A program made the translations under genes and the position numbers. Positions 27,232 through 35,437 of a stretch of DNA of 64,000 bases are shown here, piece by piece. Source of the DNA: Hyphomicrobium sp. (GTDB lineage: Bacteria > Pseudomonadota > Alphaproteobacteria > Rhizobiales > Hyphomicrobiaceae); the NCBI GenBank assembly GCA_013141015.1, contig JABFRT010000007.1, positions 72,992 to 136,991 of the forward strand, in the 5' to 3' direction. The notes under the pieces were generated by a model, which saw nothing but the letters and a program-made list of their open reading frames with translations, ran no database searches and had not been told where the DNA came from. Positions within the stretch are counted from its first letter, which is position 1; each line of letters begins with the position of its first letter.

Positions 27232-27828
27232 TCATGTCCGGCATTTCTTGGCACCCGACGGGGTCAGCAACCAGTCGAGGCGCTGGTCGCCGTCCTCATG
27301 CGGCACGTGGTCAATCTTCTGTTCGTCGAAGGCGATGCCGATCACAATCAGCTTTTTGTTTTTGGATCTCAATGCCGCTATCGTTCGCGCGTATGAGCCG
27401 CCGCCCATGCCGAGCCGGTAGCCGGCACTATCGAACGCCAACAGCGGAACGAGGATGCAGCGCGGCTCAGCTGGAAGCGCTGTATCAAGCGGCTCTTTAA
27501 CGCCAAACCCATTCGCCTTGAGCGTGTCACCCGGCTTCCATGACCGGTAAAGCAGCGGACGTCCGTCACCCTGCACTACCGGCAGCGCCAACGGAAAGTC
27601 GTCGGCGTCAAGCTTGAGAACTAGCGCCAGCGGATCGAACTCATCGAGACGCGGCGAGAAGCAGCCGATCGTTGCACCAAAAGGGACGGACGCAAAATCG
27701 AGCCCGGTCATCGCGACCGACCGCCCAGCCAGAAAACCGTGGCGGGCGGCGGCAGTCTTGCGCACGGACTTAGCCGCCGTCCGTAAACCGGTGCGGCTCT
27801 CAGCGAGTACACCTGGAGCGTCGCTCAT
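27232..27828 (-). CDS. 5-formyltetrahydrofolate cyclo-ligase-like paralogue (divergent)
   Basis: A 198-aa product clearly related to the next gene (PLALPVVQGDGRPLLYRSWKPGD; ILVPLLAFDSAGYRLGMGGG; DQRLDWLLTPSGAKKC). The nucleotide-binding block reads MGGGSYARTIAALR instead of the usual GGGFYDRTL: the aromatic and Asp of FYDR are replaced by Ser and Ala. So catalysis may be altered or lost, or the substrate may differ. GGAG lies about 8 bases before ATG 27828. It is the first protein gene after 6S RNA on this strand. Confidence 0.85.
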   Translation of the reverse strand: MSDAPGVLAESRTGLRTAAKSVRKTAAARHGFLAGRSVAMTGLDFASVPFGATIGCFSPRLDEFDPLALVLKLDADDFPLALPVVQGDGRPLLYRSWKPGDTLKANGFGVKEPLDTALPAEPRCILVPLLAFDSAGYRLGMGGGSYARTIAALRSKNKKLIVIGIAFDEQKIDHVPHEDGDQRLDWLLTPSGAKKCRT

Positions 27829-27885
27829 CGCCCGTCACTCCGTTTGCGCAACGCGCCAACCATCCATCCGGCGTTCGAAGTTCCC

Positions 27886-27926
27886 GCGCTTTGCGGCTGG
27901 CTCGACGAGAGAGAGTCGCAAAGCGC
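27886..27926. repeat. Structured hairpin 1 of a tandem pair
   Basis: Arms gcgctttgcg and cgcaaagcgc pair perfectly around a loop containing gctggctc and gagagt. It is followed by atca, as is hairpin 2. Confidence 0.75.
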
Positions 27927-27940
27927 ATCAGCCCACTTCC

Positions 27941-27982
27941 GCGCCTTCCGGCCGGCTCTCCGCAAGGAGAGTCGGAAGGCGC
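27941..27982. repeat. Structured hairpin 2 of a tandem pair
   Basis: Arms gcgccttccg and cggaaggcgc pair perfectly; the loop gccggctctccgcaaggagagt contains a second inner stem. Loop and flanks resemble hairpin 1 while the arms differ in a compensatory way. Confidence 0.75.
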
Positions 27983-28004
27983 ATCAACAAAGTGCCGCGA
28001 AGGC

Positions 28005-28150
28005 CGTCGGGATCATGATCCCGCGTGGTCCCTACAATTGTAGGTGGGCACCGTGTATCCGGAGCCACGGCTCCAGTCAGGGACAGCACCCTTGCGGATC
28101 TTATAGGCCCCCGGGTCATTTTGCCCCTAACGGGCCCCGCAGCGCTGAGA
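28005..28150 (-). ncRNA. ssrS: 6S RNA
   Basis: The minus strand here has the alphaproteobacterial 6S pattern: a GC-rich 5' part, GGGGCC-TATAAGATCC-GCAAGGGTG, the conserved CTGACTGGAGCC...GGCTCCGG stem, GGTGCCCACCTACAATTGTAGG, and a closing GCGGGATCATGATC. 6S RNA mimics an open promoter and sequesters the housekeeping RNA polymerase in stationary phase. Placement between zapA and the 5-formyl-THF cyclo-ligase genes is the conserved synteny. Ends are approximate, to within about 15 bases. Confidence 0.82.
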
Positions 28151-28191
28151 ACCTAAGCGCTCAAGGCTCAGAAATCCAGGGGCGAGCGGCA

Positions 28192-28572
28192 CTAACGCAC
28201 ATACCATTGCCAGATCCACCAAGCCGATGCGGCGATGCCAATGATCCATAAACCAACAATCACCGCCGCGGCGATGCGGTTCGGCGGCAAACGTGCGCCC
28301 GAAGCAACGTTCGCCCGGTGTTCCGCCATGACATCCGCCGGAATCATTTTGCGCACCGCCCAGATGCCGAGCGGAAGCAAAATGACGTCGTCGAGAAATC
28401 CGAGCACCGGAATGAAATCCGGGATCAAATCAATCGGGCTCACCGCATAGGCGACGACGATCACGCCCAGCGCCTTGGCGTACCACGGCGTGCGAGGATC
28501 GCGCACCGCCGCCGCCAGGATCGCGATTTCGGCTTTCAGGGCGCGTGCCCAGCCTTTGAGTTTTTCAAGCAT
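28192..28572 (-). CDS. DUF1232 (YkvA-like) membrane protein
   Basis: A 126-aa product. DPRTPWYAKALGVIVVAYAVSPIDLIPDFIPVLGFLDDVILLPLG is the DUF1232 core: a helix followed by the SPIDLIPDFIPVLGxxDD signature. A C-terminal TM helix follows (AAAVIVGLWIIGIAASAWWI). Function of the family is unknown. It lies between zapA and 6S RNA. Confidence 0.92.
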   Translation of the reverse strand: MLEKLKGWARALKAEIAILAAAVRDPRTPWYAKALGVIVVAYAVSPIDLIPDFIPVLGFLDDVILLPLGIWAVRKMIPADVMAEHRANVASGARLPPNRIAAAVIVGLWIIGIAASAWWIWQWYVR

Positions 28573-28648
28573 TGGCAGGTCCCGTCATCCTTGACGCTTC
28601 GTCATCACCGCGCTCGCGGGTGCGGGATTTGACGGGAATCATGACGAC

Positions 28649-28972
28649 CTAGCTTGCCGGCTTGCGAGCGGGCTCAGCAGCGATCCGCGGCGATGATGGA
28701 GAAGCGCGCCCTTCGTCGGCGATAGCCCTGAGCTTTCCCGTCTGATCGCCGAGCAGATCATCAATATCGGCCCGGGCATCGAACAACTCGTCAGCAATCA
28801 TCAGCGCCGCCATGAGCACAAGCCTTTCGTCGGCGATACCGCTGTGTTCCCGCATCAATCCGTCGAGCTTGGTTTTGAGAAAATTGGCGATAGCTTCGAG
28901 GCGCCCGGCCTCTTCCTCGCCGCACTGAAAGCGGTAGGTCCGTTTATTGAAGCTGATTGCGACTTGGGCCAA
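28649..28972 (-). CDS. zapA: Cell division protein ZapA
   Basis: ZapA bundles FtsZ filaments. The 107-aa product has the usual short form: an N-terminal beta/alpha head (VAISFNKRTYRFQCGEEEAGRLEAIANFL) and an alpha coiled coil (RLVLMAALMIADELFDARADIDDLL), then a variable tail. It lies 63 bp downstream of a DUF4164-like coiled-coil gene and upstream of 6S RNA, as in related Hyphomicrobiales. Confidence 0.92.
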   Translation of the reverse strand: MAQVAISFNKRTYRFQCGEEEAGRLEAIANFLKTKLDGLMREHSGIADERLVLMAALMIADELFDARADIDDLLGDQTGKLRAIADEGRASPSSPRIAAEPARKPAS

Positions 28973-29035
28973 CCGTTTGCGGCTTTGCGCCGTCCCTCAC
29001 GTCCGACTCACTGCACAAGACGCCCGACCCTATCG

Positions 29036-29275
29036 TCAATCCGGCAATTTTTGAAGAGAATCGATCACCCGGTCAATGCGATTGACGATGTCGGCCTGCT
29101 TCATTTCAAGGTCGGCGATGCGTTCCAGAGCTTCGGCCAGGTCGGATTTAAGGCGCGCGTTCTCTAAGCCCAAAGCTCCGCCAGCGGCGGGTTTGGCTGC
29201 AGCTTTGGCCGGTGCCTTTGCCGTCCCAGCTGGCTTTACCTTTGACGTTACCTTTGACGTTGTGCGTTCAGCCAT
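29036..29275 (-). CDS. DUF4164-like coiled-coil protein
   Basis: A 79-aa product from ATG 29275 (MAERTTSKVTSKVKP). Ala/Lys-rich N-terminus, then a single coiled coil (LENARLKSDLAEALERIADLEMKQADIVNRID). Its place directly upstream of zapA fits the DUF4164 family of Hyphomicrobiales; a division-related role is inferred from context only. Confidence 0.75.
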   Translation of the reverse strand: MAERTTSKVTSKVKPAGTAKAPAKAAAKPAAGGALGLENARLKSDLAEALERIADLEMKQADIVNRIDRVIDSLQKLPD

Positions 29276-29442
29276 AGCCTCAATTCGCCTTTTGACGGCG
29301 ATACCTCCCAACGCGAACGCTGCTGCATGGTAAACACGTTACGTGGCAGACGCAAAGCACGTCAACAAACACCCGGCCGTTGTGCACGCAGAATTTGCCG
29401 CAAGGCTTTTGACCATGTTGTGCTCTCAGAGGGCATGCCGCA

Positions 29443-29471
29443 TTGACAGGCACCTGCCGCGTCAAGTTAAT
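29443..29471 (+). promoter_or_regulatory. Candidate housekeeping promoter of gap
   Basis: TTGACA at 29443-29448, a 17-bp spacer, and GTTAAT at 29466-29471 (4 of 6 to the -10 consensus), about 100 bp upstream of the gap ATG in the zapA-gap divergent gap. Confidence 0.5.
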
Positions 29472-29569
29472 GGCGCGCAAATTCTGCCCCCCGAGTGTCT
29501 GGACCGAGCGAAGCGGCGTTTGCCGCTCCCGAGCGAACGGCACTCACAGCATCCCGGAGGAACGTCCCT

Positions 29570-30580
29570 ATGACAGTGAAGGTCGCGATCAACGGTTTCG
29601 GACGCATTGGACGCAACGTGTTGCGCGCCATCATCGAAAGCGGGCGCACCGACATCGAGGTGGTTGCCATCAACGATCTCGGCCCGGTTGAAACGAATGC
29701 CCACTTGCTGCGCTTCGACAGCGTTCACGGACGCTTCCCGCACACCGTCACGGTCAAGGGCGACACGATTGACGCCGGCCGCGGCCCGATCAAAGTGACG
29801 GCGATCAAAAATCCGGCAGAGTTGCCGCACAAGGCAATGGGCGTCGATATCGCTCTCGAATGCACGGGCATCTTCACGTCCAAGGACAAGGCCAAGCTGC
29901 ACCTCGACGCGGGCGCTAAGCGCGTGCTGGTTTCGGCGCCTGCTGACGGCGCAGACCTGACCGTCGTTTACGGCGTCAACCACGACAAGCTGACCAAGGA
30001 CCACCTGGTTGTCTCGAACGCCTCGTGCACCACCAATTGTCTCGCTCCCGTCGCCAAGGTTCTGCATGACCTCGTCGGTATCGACAAAGGCTTCATGACC
30101 ACCATCCACGCTTACACCGGCGACCAGCCGACGCTCGACACGCTGCACAAGGACCTGTATCGCGGCCGCGCCGCTGCCTTGTCGATGATCCCGACCACGA
30201 CCGGTGCTGCCAAGGCCGTCGGCCTGGTGCTGCCGGAATTGAATGGCCGCCTCGACGGCACCTCGATCCGCGTGCCGACGCCGAACGTCTCTGTTGTAGA
30301 CTTCAAGTTCCTGTCTCAGCGCGAAACCACGGTCGCCGAAATCAATGCTGCTATTCTGAAGGCCGCGGCGTCCGGCCCATTGAAAGGCGTGCTCGGCACC
30401 ACCGATCAGCCCAACGTATCGAGCGACTTCAACCACGACCCGCACTCGTCAATCTTCCATCTCGACCAGACCAAGGTCATGGACGGCAAGCTGGTGCGTG
30501 TGATGTCGTGGTACGATAACGAGTGGGGCTTCTCCAACCGCATGGCCGACACCGCGGTTGCGATGGGCAAACTGCTTTAA
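29570..30580 (+). CDS. gap: Glyceraldehyde-3-phosphate dehydrogenase, type I
   Basis: Oxidises glyceraldehyde-3-phosphate to 1,3-bisphosphoglycerate with NAD(P). The 336-aa product from ATG 29570 begins with the Rossmann motif [17 protein letters not shown] and has the active site [12 protein letters not shown] (Cys153), [12 protein letters not shown] and the C-terminal [18 protein letters not shown] precedes the ATG. A strong terminator follows. Gene neighbours psiE, aldolase and ThiE-like suggest a central carbon metabolism block. Confidence 0.98.
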   Translation: MTVKVAINGFGRIGRNVLRAIIESGRTDIEVVAINDLGPVETNAHLLRFDSVHGRFPHTVTVKGDTIDAGRGPIKVTAIKNPAELPHKAMGVDIALECTGIFTSKDKAKLHLDAGAKRVLVSAPADGADLTVVYGVNHDKLTKDHLVVSNASCTTNCLAPVAKVLHDLVGIDKGFMTTIHAYTGDQPTLDTLHKDLYRGRAAALSMIPTTTGAAKAVGLVLPELNGRLDGTSIRVPTPNVSVVDFKFLSQRETTVAEINAAILKAAASGPLKGVLGTTDQPNVSSDFNHDPHSSIFHLDQTKVMDGKLVRVMSWYDNEWGFSNRMADTAVAMGKLL

Positions 30581-30612
30581 GCGGCGCGCCAAAAATTGCA
30601 TCACATGATCGA

Positions 30613-30644
30613 CGCGGCTGGCACTGGTGCCGGCCGCGTTTTTC
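30613..30644 (+). terminator. Rho-independent terminator after gap
   Basis: cgcggctggcac/gtgccggccgcg stem followed by ttttt, about 30 bp after the gap stop. Confidence 0.85.
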
Positions 30645-30652
30645 GTTGCCGG

Positions 30653-30946
30653 TTAAATCACCTCACCCGGCTCCGGCCTGCGCCGTGCGGTGTGCCGGAC
30701 GTGCAGAATGACAACTTCATTTTCGCCAACGGCATAAAAAACTAAGTGTGGAAAGTTCACAATCGAACGCACACGAACGCGCGGCATTTCGCTGACGCGA
30801 CCGAGGTACGGTTGTTCTTCCAATTGCTCTGTTGCACTCCGAATGCGAGCAATGACTTTGTTAGCCGCCCTGTCATCGTATTAGGCGATGTATTCAAAAA
30901 TTTCTGCTAGATCAGCAATAGCGCGGCGGTCGTAGCGCAGCTTCAC
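30653..30946 (-). pseudogene. ParE/RelE-type toxin gene with in-frame stop
   Basis: Starting from GTG 30946, the frame reads MKLRYDRRAIADLAEIFEYIA, then TAA at 30883-30881, then YDDRAANKVIARIRSATEQL, and later LGRVSEMPRVRVRSIVNFPHLVFYAV and VVILHVRHTARR up to a TAA at 30655. Both halves fit one ParE fold (helical hairpin plus beta sheet with the C-terminal VLHVRHTAR) without a shift, so a single nonsense codon at position 22 breaks it. The GTG overlaps the stop of the antitoxin gene (GTGA), the normal arrangement. The toxin is probably dead unless the stop is suppressed or is a sequencing error. Confidence 0.8.
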
Positions 30947-31161
30947 AGGCCACACTTTTTCCAAAGCGCAGCAACTTCAGCCTCAGACGCAAACTGATTT
31001 TTATCTGCTCGCTCGAGGGCAGGTTCTAGTACCGCACGCTCCGCCTCCGAGAGCACATAAGGCTTCTCGGCAAGCTGTTCCAACAGCTCGGCAGCAAGGC
31101 GCTGCTTATCCTCCGGCAGGGCGCGGACTTTCAGGATGGCCTGTTCAAGCGCTTTGATCAT
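30943..31161 (-). CDS. Antitoxin of a ParDE-like module
   Basis: A 72-aa protein: MIKALEQAILKVRALPEDKQRLAAELLEQL, then LSEAERAVLEPALERADKNQFASEAEVAALWKK. This acidic, helical layout ending in a VAALWKK-type tail fits antitoxins placed upstream of ParE toxins in proteobacteria. It overlaps the toxin start. With the toxin interrupted it may persist as an orphan antitoxin. Confidence 0.75.
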   Translation of the reverse strand: MIKALEQAILKVRALPEDKQRLAAELLEQLAEKPYVLSEAERAVLEPALERADKNQFASEAEVAALWKKCGL

Positions 31162-31279
31162 GATGGCATATTACCACAACCCGTCACCCGCGCCAAATTC
31201 GCTGCCCGCGGGCGCGGCCCTTTGATTTCCCGCCCGGACAGCTTAGCTTCGCCGCAGATCAGGCGAGGGAGCACGGACC

Positions 31280-31774
31280 ATGAGCGGCGGCGATGACAAC
31301 GACAGCCTTAAAATCCACAAGGCACTGCAAAAGTTCGCCCAACCGATCGGCTATCTCCTGACCGACGCGTTTCACCTGATCGGACTGTTCGCAATCTGGG
31401 CAGCAACTGTGTGGGCCGGGACCAAGTTCTTCATCGAGCTGATGGGCAAATCGCACGCCTCGATCGAAGACCTGCTGCTGCTGTTCATCTATCTCGAAAT
31501 CGGCTCGATGGTCGGCATCTACTTCAAGACCAACCATATGCCGCTGCGCTTCCTCATCTACATCGGCATCACCGCGTTGACGCGCCATTTGATCGGCTGG
31601 GTCAATCATCAGGCGCAACCCGATATGGGCGTGCTCATCCTGGCCGGCGGAATTTTGATCCTTTCGCTGGCCGTGTTGATCATCCGCTACGCCTCGGCCA
31701 AATACGGCTCCAGCCCCGGCATGGCCACCGCAATCGTTATGACCGACAGCGAAAGCGAAGCCAAGCGCGGGTAG
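31280..31774 (+). CDS. psiE: PsiE-like membrane protein
   Basis: A 164-aa protein with four TM helices and the PsiE family features: a first TM (LLTDAFHLIGLFAIWAATVW), then LLLLFIYLEIGSMVGIYFKTNHMPLRFLIYIGITALTRHLI, and a last TM (VLILAGGILILSLAVLII). PsiE is phosphate-starvation inducible in E. coli; function is unknown. GGGAG lies 8 bases before the ATG. Confidence 0.88.
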   Translation: MSGGDDNDSLKIHKALQKFAQPIGYLLTDAFHLIGLFAIWAATVWAGTKFFIELMGKSHASIEDLLLLFIYLEIGSMVGIYFKTNHMPLRFLIYIGITALTRHLIGWVNHQAQPDMGVLILAGGILILSLAVLIIRYASAKYGSSPGMATAIVMTDSESEAKRG

Positions 31775-31952
31775 TGTGCGGATGTCTTGATTTGGCGCAA
31801 CAAACCCCTGCGGACCGGGGCATTCTGCCCCGTTCCCGGGCCCATTTACCCCGTCCACGGCCTTGCGACCTTGGGGGACTGGTCCGGCCCGGCAAATGGC
31901 GCTAGATCAGGCGCCAAATCAAGCAATCCAAAGCAATCCGTCCGGAGGACAC

Positions 31953-32987
31953 ATGACCGAAAAGATCGAAGATATCGCCCGCGCACTTGTTGCGCCCGGG
32001 AAAGGCATTCTGGCGGCGGATGAAAGCTCCGGCACGATCAAGAAGCGCTTCGACAAGATCAATACCGTCTCGACCGAAGACAGCCGCCGCGATTATCGCG
32101 AAATGCTGTTCCGCTCAACCGACGCCATGAAGAACTACGTCTCGGGCGTGATCCTGTACGACGAAACGATCCGCCAGAAGGCCAAGGACGGCTCGACGCT
32201 GGTCTCGATTATGCAGGCCGTCGGCTCGATCCCTGGGATCAAGGTCGATATGGGCGCCAAGGCGCTGGCCGGTCCGACTGCCGCAATCGAAACCGTCACC
32301 GAAGGCCTCGACGGTCTGCGTGAACGCCTCGCCGAATATCACAAGCTCGGCGCACGCTTTGCGAAATGGCGCGCGGTCATCACCATCGCCGACGGCCTGC
32401 CGACGTGGAATTGCGTCAAGGCCAACAGCCACGCACTCGCCCGTTACGCAGCACTCTGCCAGGAAGCCGGCATCGTACCGATCGTCGAGCCGGAAATTCT
32501 GATGGACGGCGACCATTCCAGTCACGACATCAACGAGTGCTACCGCGTCACCGAGTGGACGCTGCGTTCGGTGTTCCGCGAACTCTATGATGCGCGCGTC
32601 AACCTCGAAGGCATCATCCTCAAGCCAAACATGATCGTTGCTGGCCAGAAGTGCAAAACGCAGCCGAGCGCTGCCGAAGTTGCCGAGAAAACCGTCAAGT
32701 GCTTGAAGGCGACTGTGCCATCGTCGGTGCCGGGCATCGCCTTCCTGTCGGGCGGCCAATCGGACGAACTTGCAACCGAGCATCTCTCGCGCATGAACGC
32801 CATCGGCGGTTTGCCGTGGGCGCTGACATTCTCGTACGGCCGCGCACTGCAGGCCGCAGCCTTGTCGGCCTGGGGTGGCAAGACCGAAAACGTCGCCGCC
32901 GGCCAACTCGCATTCGCGCACCGTGCCAAGATGAACTCGCTGGCCGCACTCGGCAAGTGGGACGCCAAGCAGGAGAAGGCGGCGTAA
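31953..32987 (+). CDS. fba: Fructose-bisphosphate aldolase, class I
   Basis: Cleaves fructose-1,6-bisphosphate by a Schiff-base mechanism. The 344-aa product from ATG 31953 has ILAADESSGTIKKRFDKIN, typical of eukaryote-type class I aldolases, and GIILKPNMIVAG with the Schiff-base Lys224; FLSGGQSDELATEHL is the phosphate-binding loop. CCGGAGG precedes the ATG. It ends at a strong terminator. Class I aldolase next to a ThiE-like and Sel1 gene recurs in Hyphomicrobiales. Confidence 0.97.
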   Translation: MTEKIEDIARALVAPGKGILAADESSGTIKKRFDKINTVSTEDSRRDYREMLFRSTDAMKNYVSGVILYDETIRQKAKDGSTLVSIMQAVGSIPGIKVDMGAKALAGPTAAIETVTEGLDGLRERLAEYHKLGARFAKWRAVITIADGLPTWNCVKANSHALARYAALCQEAGIVPIVEPEILMDGDHSSHDINECYRVTEWTLRSVFRELYDARVNLEGIILKPNMIVAGQKCKTQPSAAEVAEKTVKCLKATVPSSVPGIAFLSGGQSDELATEHLSRMNAIGGLPWALTFSYGRALQAAALSAWGGKTENVAAGQLAFAHRAKMNSLAALGKWDAKQEKAA

Positions 32988-33014
32988 CGCTGCGCCGCGC
33001 ATCCACTGACAACG

Positions 33015-33048
33015 AAAAAGGCGGACCCAGAACGGTCCGCCTTTTTTT
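33015..33048. terminator. Bidirectional terminator between fba and the L,D-transpeptidase gene
   Basis: aaaaaggcggacc-cagaac-ggtccgccttttttt: a 7-bp GC stem flanked by A and T runs, suitable for stopping both convergent transcripts. Confidence 0.9.
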
Positions 33049-33073
33049 ATACCGGCGTTCGTTGATTCCGGAC

Positions 33074-35143
33074 CTAATTCGCCAACAATCCCGACAACGC
33101 GTCCGACAGGATATCGCCCGCCGTCTCGGTGTTCTTCTTGACCTTCTTATTACCTGCGGTTTGCTGATGTTTTTTGGTGGCGGCCTGCGGGGCAGCGTCG
33201 CTCGCGTCCGAAATTGTTGCATCATCCTTGCTGGGATCGGGCGCGTAGTACTTCACCGCGCGACCTTGCAGGGCTGAGTTCACCCGCTCGTCGTGCCCGT
33301 AGAGATCAGCGAACGTCTGCAACTTGCCGTCTTCATTCACGCGGGCGGTAAAATAGGTCACGTGCACCGGAACTGGTTTCGACAAGGAGATGTCATTGGT
33401 TGAACCGGCATACAGCGTGCTGACCTTTTCAGCGCTCCAGCCCTTATCTTCGGCGAGCAATATTTCTGCGAACTTGCGAGGCTGATCGACCCGCATGCAA
33501 CCGTGGCTCAACGCGCGGTAGGACTGGTTGAACAGACTGCGCTGCGACGTATCGTGCATGTAAACATCGTGACGGTTCGGAAAGCGGAACTTGACGACAC
33601 CAAGCGGATTTTCAGCACCTGCCGGCTGCACGAAACTGAACTGCCGGATATCGACTTTGTTCCAATCGATCTGGTCAGCGTTGACCGGCTTGCCGTTGAT
33701 GGTCGGGTTGAGCTTATAGGCCGCCATGACGCGCGATCCGCCGCTGTTGGTGGTGCCGCCGCCGAACAGCTGATCGAAGAACCCGCCAGCCCCGCCACTG
33801 CTTTGAGCCGCAGCCTTTTTCAAGCGCGGCAGCAACTCCTTGACCTTGATGCCGTCCGGCACGCCCCATTCCGGGTTGAAGATCACGAACTGCATATTCG
33901 AAGTCAGCACCGGCGTCGGCCAAGATGGCTGGCCGACAATGATCTTTTGCTTGAGAATTTCCTGGTCGCCCTTGACGGTGCGGCTGACAAACTCGGGCAC
34001 GTTGTTGATCACATAGAATGGCCCCAATTCTTCCGGCAGCCAGCGCCAGCGCTCCATGTTGGCGATGATACGGTCAACATCGCGCTTGGGGTCGGCCTTT
34101 TTCGGCTCGCCCTCTTTGTTCAGCCCTTGCCGCGTCTTTGCCGTCAGCTGCCCATTGGCCTTAATGCCGTTGGCTTCCTGATAGCCTTTGACAGCCGTCT
34201 CAAGGATCGCGTCATAGAGTTTTTCGTTCGAAGCCGATTGCGCTTCGACCTTCAGCCGCTTGCGCAACAGCGCGATGTCGTCATGCGTTTCGCCCGGCTT
34301 GATGGTCTTGATCTGTTTGCCCTCAGGCAACTTGACCAACAGCGCTTCATCAATCTTTTCCTCAACCTGCGGACCGCGGGCTTTCTCTAGCGCCGCGCGC
34401 AACAGAGCGAATTGAGAATGCTTGGGGTGCAGGCCGCGCAAGTAAGCGTCCGGCGCAGAGCTGGCTGCGATCTCAGTCATCACGGCCACCGGATCTTTCA
34501 GCGGCGGCTTCATATCGAGAATGTTGCTGAGCGACAGCGGATCTATGCGGCCACCGCGCGCGTGATGCGCGTATTTCAATATCGCCAAGCCCAGGTTGGC
34601 TTCCGCCTCGGCTTGAGCTTCAACGCTCGCGCCAGCAGCCAACTCCGCCACCGCAAACTGCGACGCATCCAAGCCGTAGCTATCGGCCTTCTTGAGTTCA
34701 GCAATTGCGGCCACGGCGTTCGCGGTCAGCGCGCCGTCCTTAAGCCAAAGCGGCTCGGTCCGCGCCGCATAAAACGATTTCAACACATCGGCGTGCGGGC
34801 CCACCGCCTTGGCGGCGAAGGCCTTCTCTGAAAGCTTGGCGCGGACGGCATCCACCACGCCGTTGCCAGCAGCCGGACTGGGCGGCACCGCTGCCACGGG
34901 CGCGGCAGGTGCTGGAGTTGTAACGGCGCTGGCGGGCGCTGCGGCGGGCGCCTTGGCCGCCTCTGCCGCCGGGGCGGCATCCTTGGCCGGTTCGCCGAAA
35001 TAGGTGGTCACACCTTTGTTCGTGTCCCGGCTCGCATCCGGATTCTCGGCCGGTGCCGGATTTGCCATCACCGGCGCGGCGGCAGACATACTGAGCGTCA
35101 TCGCGGCTGATAAAGCCACCAAGGGCGCGCCAAAAAATTTCAT
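33074..35143 (-). CDS. L,D-transpeptidase, YcbB type
   Basis: A periplasmic enzyme forming 3-3 cross-links in peptidoglycan or attaching proteins to it. The 689-aa product has a signal peptide (cleavage near VMA-NPA), an Ala/Pro-rich linker, a YcbB-like scaffold, a peptidoglycan-binding segment (KGYQEANGIKANGQLTAKTRQGLN), and the YkuD catalytic domain with LSHGCMRVDQP; the nucleophile is Cys549 with the preceding His. The length agrees with YcbB/LdtD enzymes. It is monocistronic, between convergent and divergent neighbours. Confidence 0.95.
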   Translation of the reverse strand: MKFFGAPLVALSAAMTLSMSAAAPVMANPAPAENPDASRDTNKGVTTYFGEPAKDAAPAAEAAKAPAAAPASAVTTPAPAAPVAAVPPSPAAGNGVVDAVRAKLSEKAFAAKAVGPHADVLKSFYAARTEPLWLKDGALTANAVAAIAELKKADSYGLDASQFAVAELAAGASVEAQAEAEANLGLAILKYAHHARGGRIDPLSLSNILDMKPPLKDPVAVMTEIAASSAPDAYLRGLHPKHSQFALLRAALEKARGPQVEEKIDEALLVKLPEGKQIKTIKPGETHDDIALLRKRLKVEAQSASNEKLYDAILETAVKGYQEANGIKANGQLTAKTRQGLNKEGEPKKADPKRDVDRIIANMERWRWLPEELGPFYVINNVPEFVSRTVKGDQEILKQKIIVGQPSWPTPVLTSNMQFVIFNPEWGVPDGIKVKELLPRLKKAAAQSSGGAGGFFDQLFGGGTTNSGGSRVMAAYKLNPTINGKPVNADQIDWNKVDIRQFSFVQPAGAENPLGVVKFRFPNRHDVYMHDTSQRSLFNQSYRALSHGCMRVDQPRKFAEILLAEDKGWSAEKVSTLYAGSTNDISLSKPVPVHVTYFTARVNEDGKLQTFADLYGHDERVNSALQGRAVKYYAPDPSKDDATISDASDAAPQAATKKHQQTAGNKKVKKNTETAGDILSDALSGLLAN

Positions 35144-35437
35144 AATCGATCGGCTCCGACAGAAAAAATCAACAAACGGCCTCGTATCCAGGCAGACCTT
35201 ACCTCGGTCAACATGGCGTTTTCAGGCCAACCGCGCGAAAACATCAGCGCAGCATGACGTGAGTGGCGGCTGTGGTAAACAAGGTTTTCGCCACTGCCAC
35301 TCGAAATTCGGCCTGTGCGGCAGGATAGACTCGCGTGGCCGGTTCTGCCGCCGCTTTAAGCATCCCGGCCCGGCTTGCCGTTCTTCTTTCTGCCGCAATC
35401 GGCTTCGATAGCCCGCCTTCAAACTCCGGAGAGCCCC
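35144..35437. other. Divergent promoter region
   Basis: 294 bp between the L,D-transpeptidase and the ThiE-like gene. No gene, repeat or RNA stands out; both promoters must lie here. Confidence 0.4.

Noticed and set aside
29462-30445. Long minus-strand frame antisense to gap
   Set aside because: Shadow of a highly biased, strongly expressed gene; no domain.
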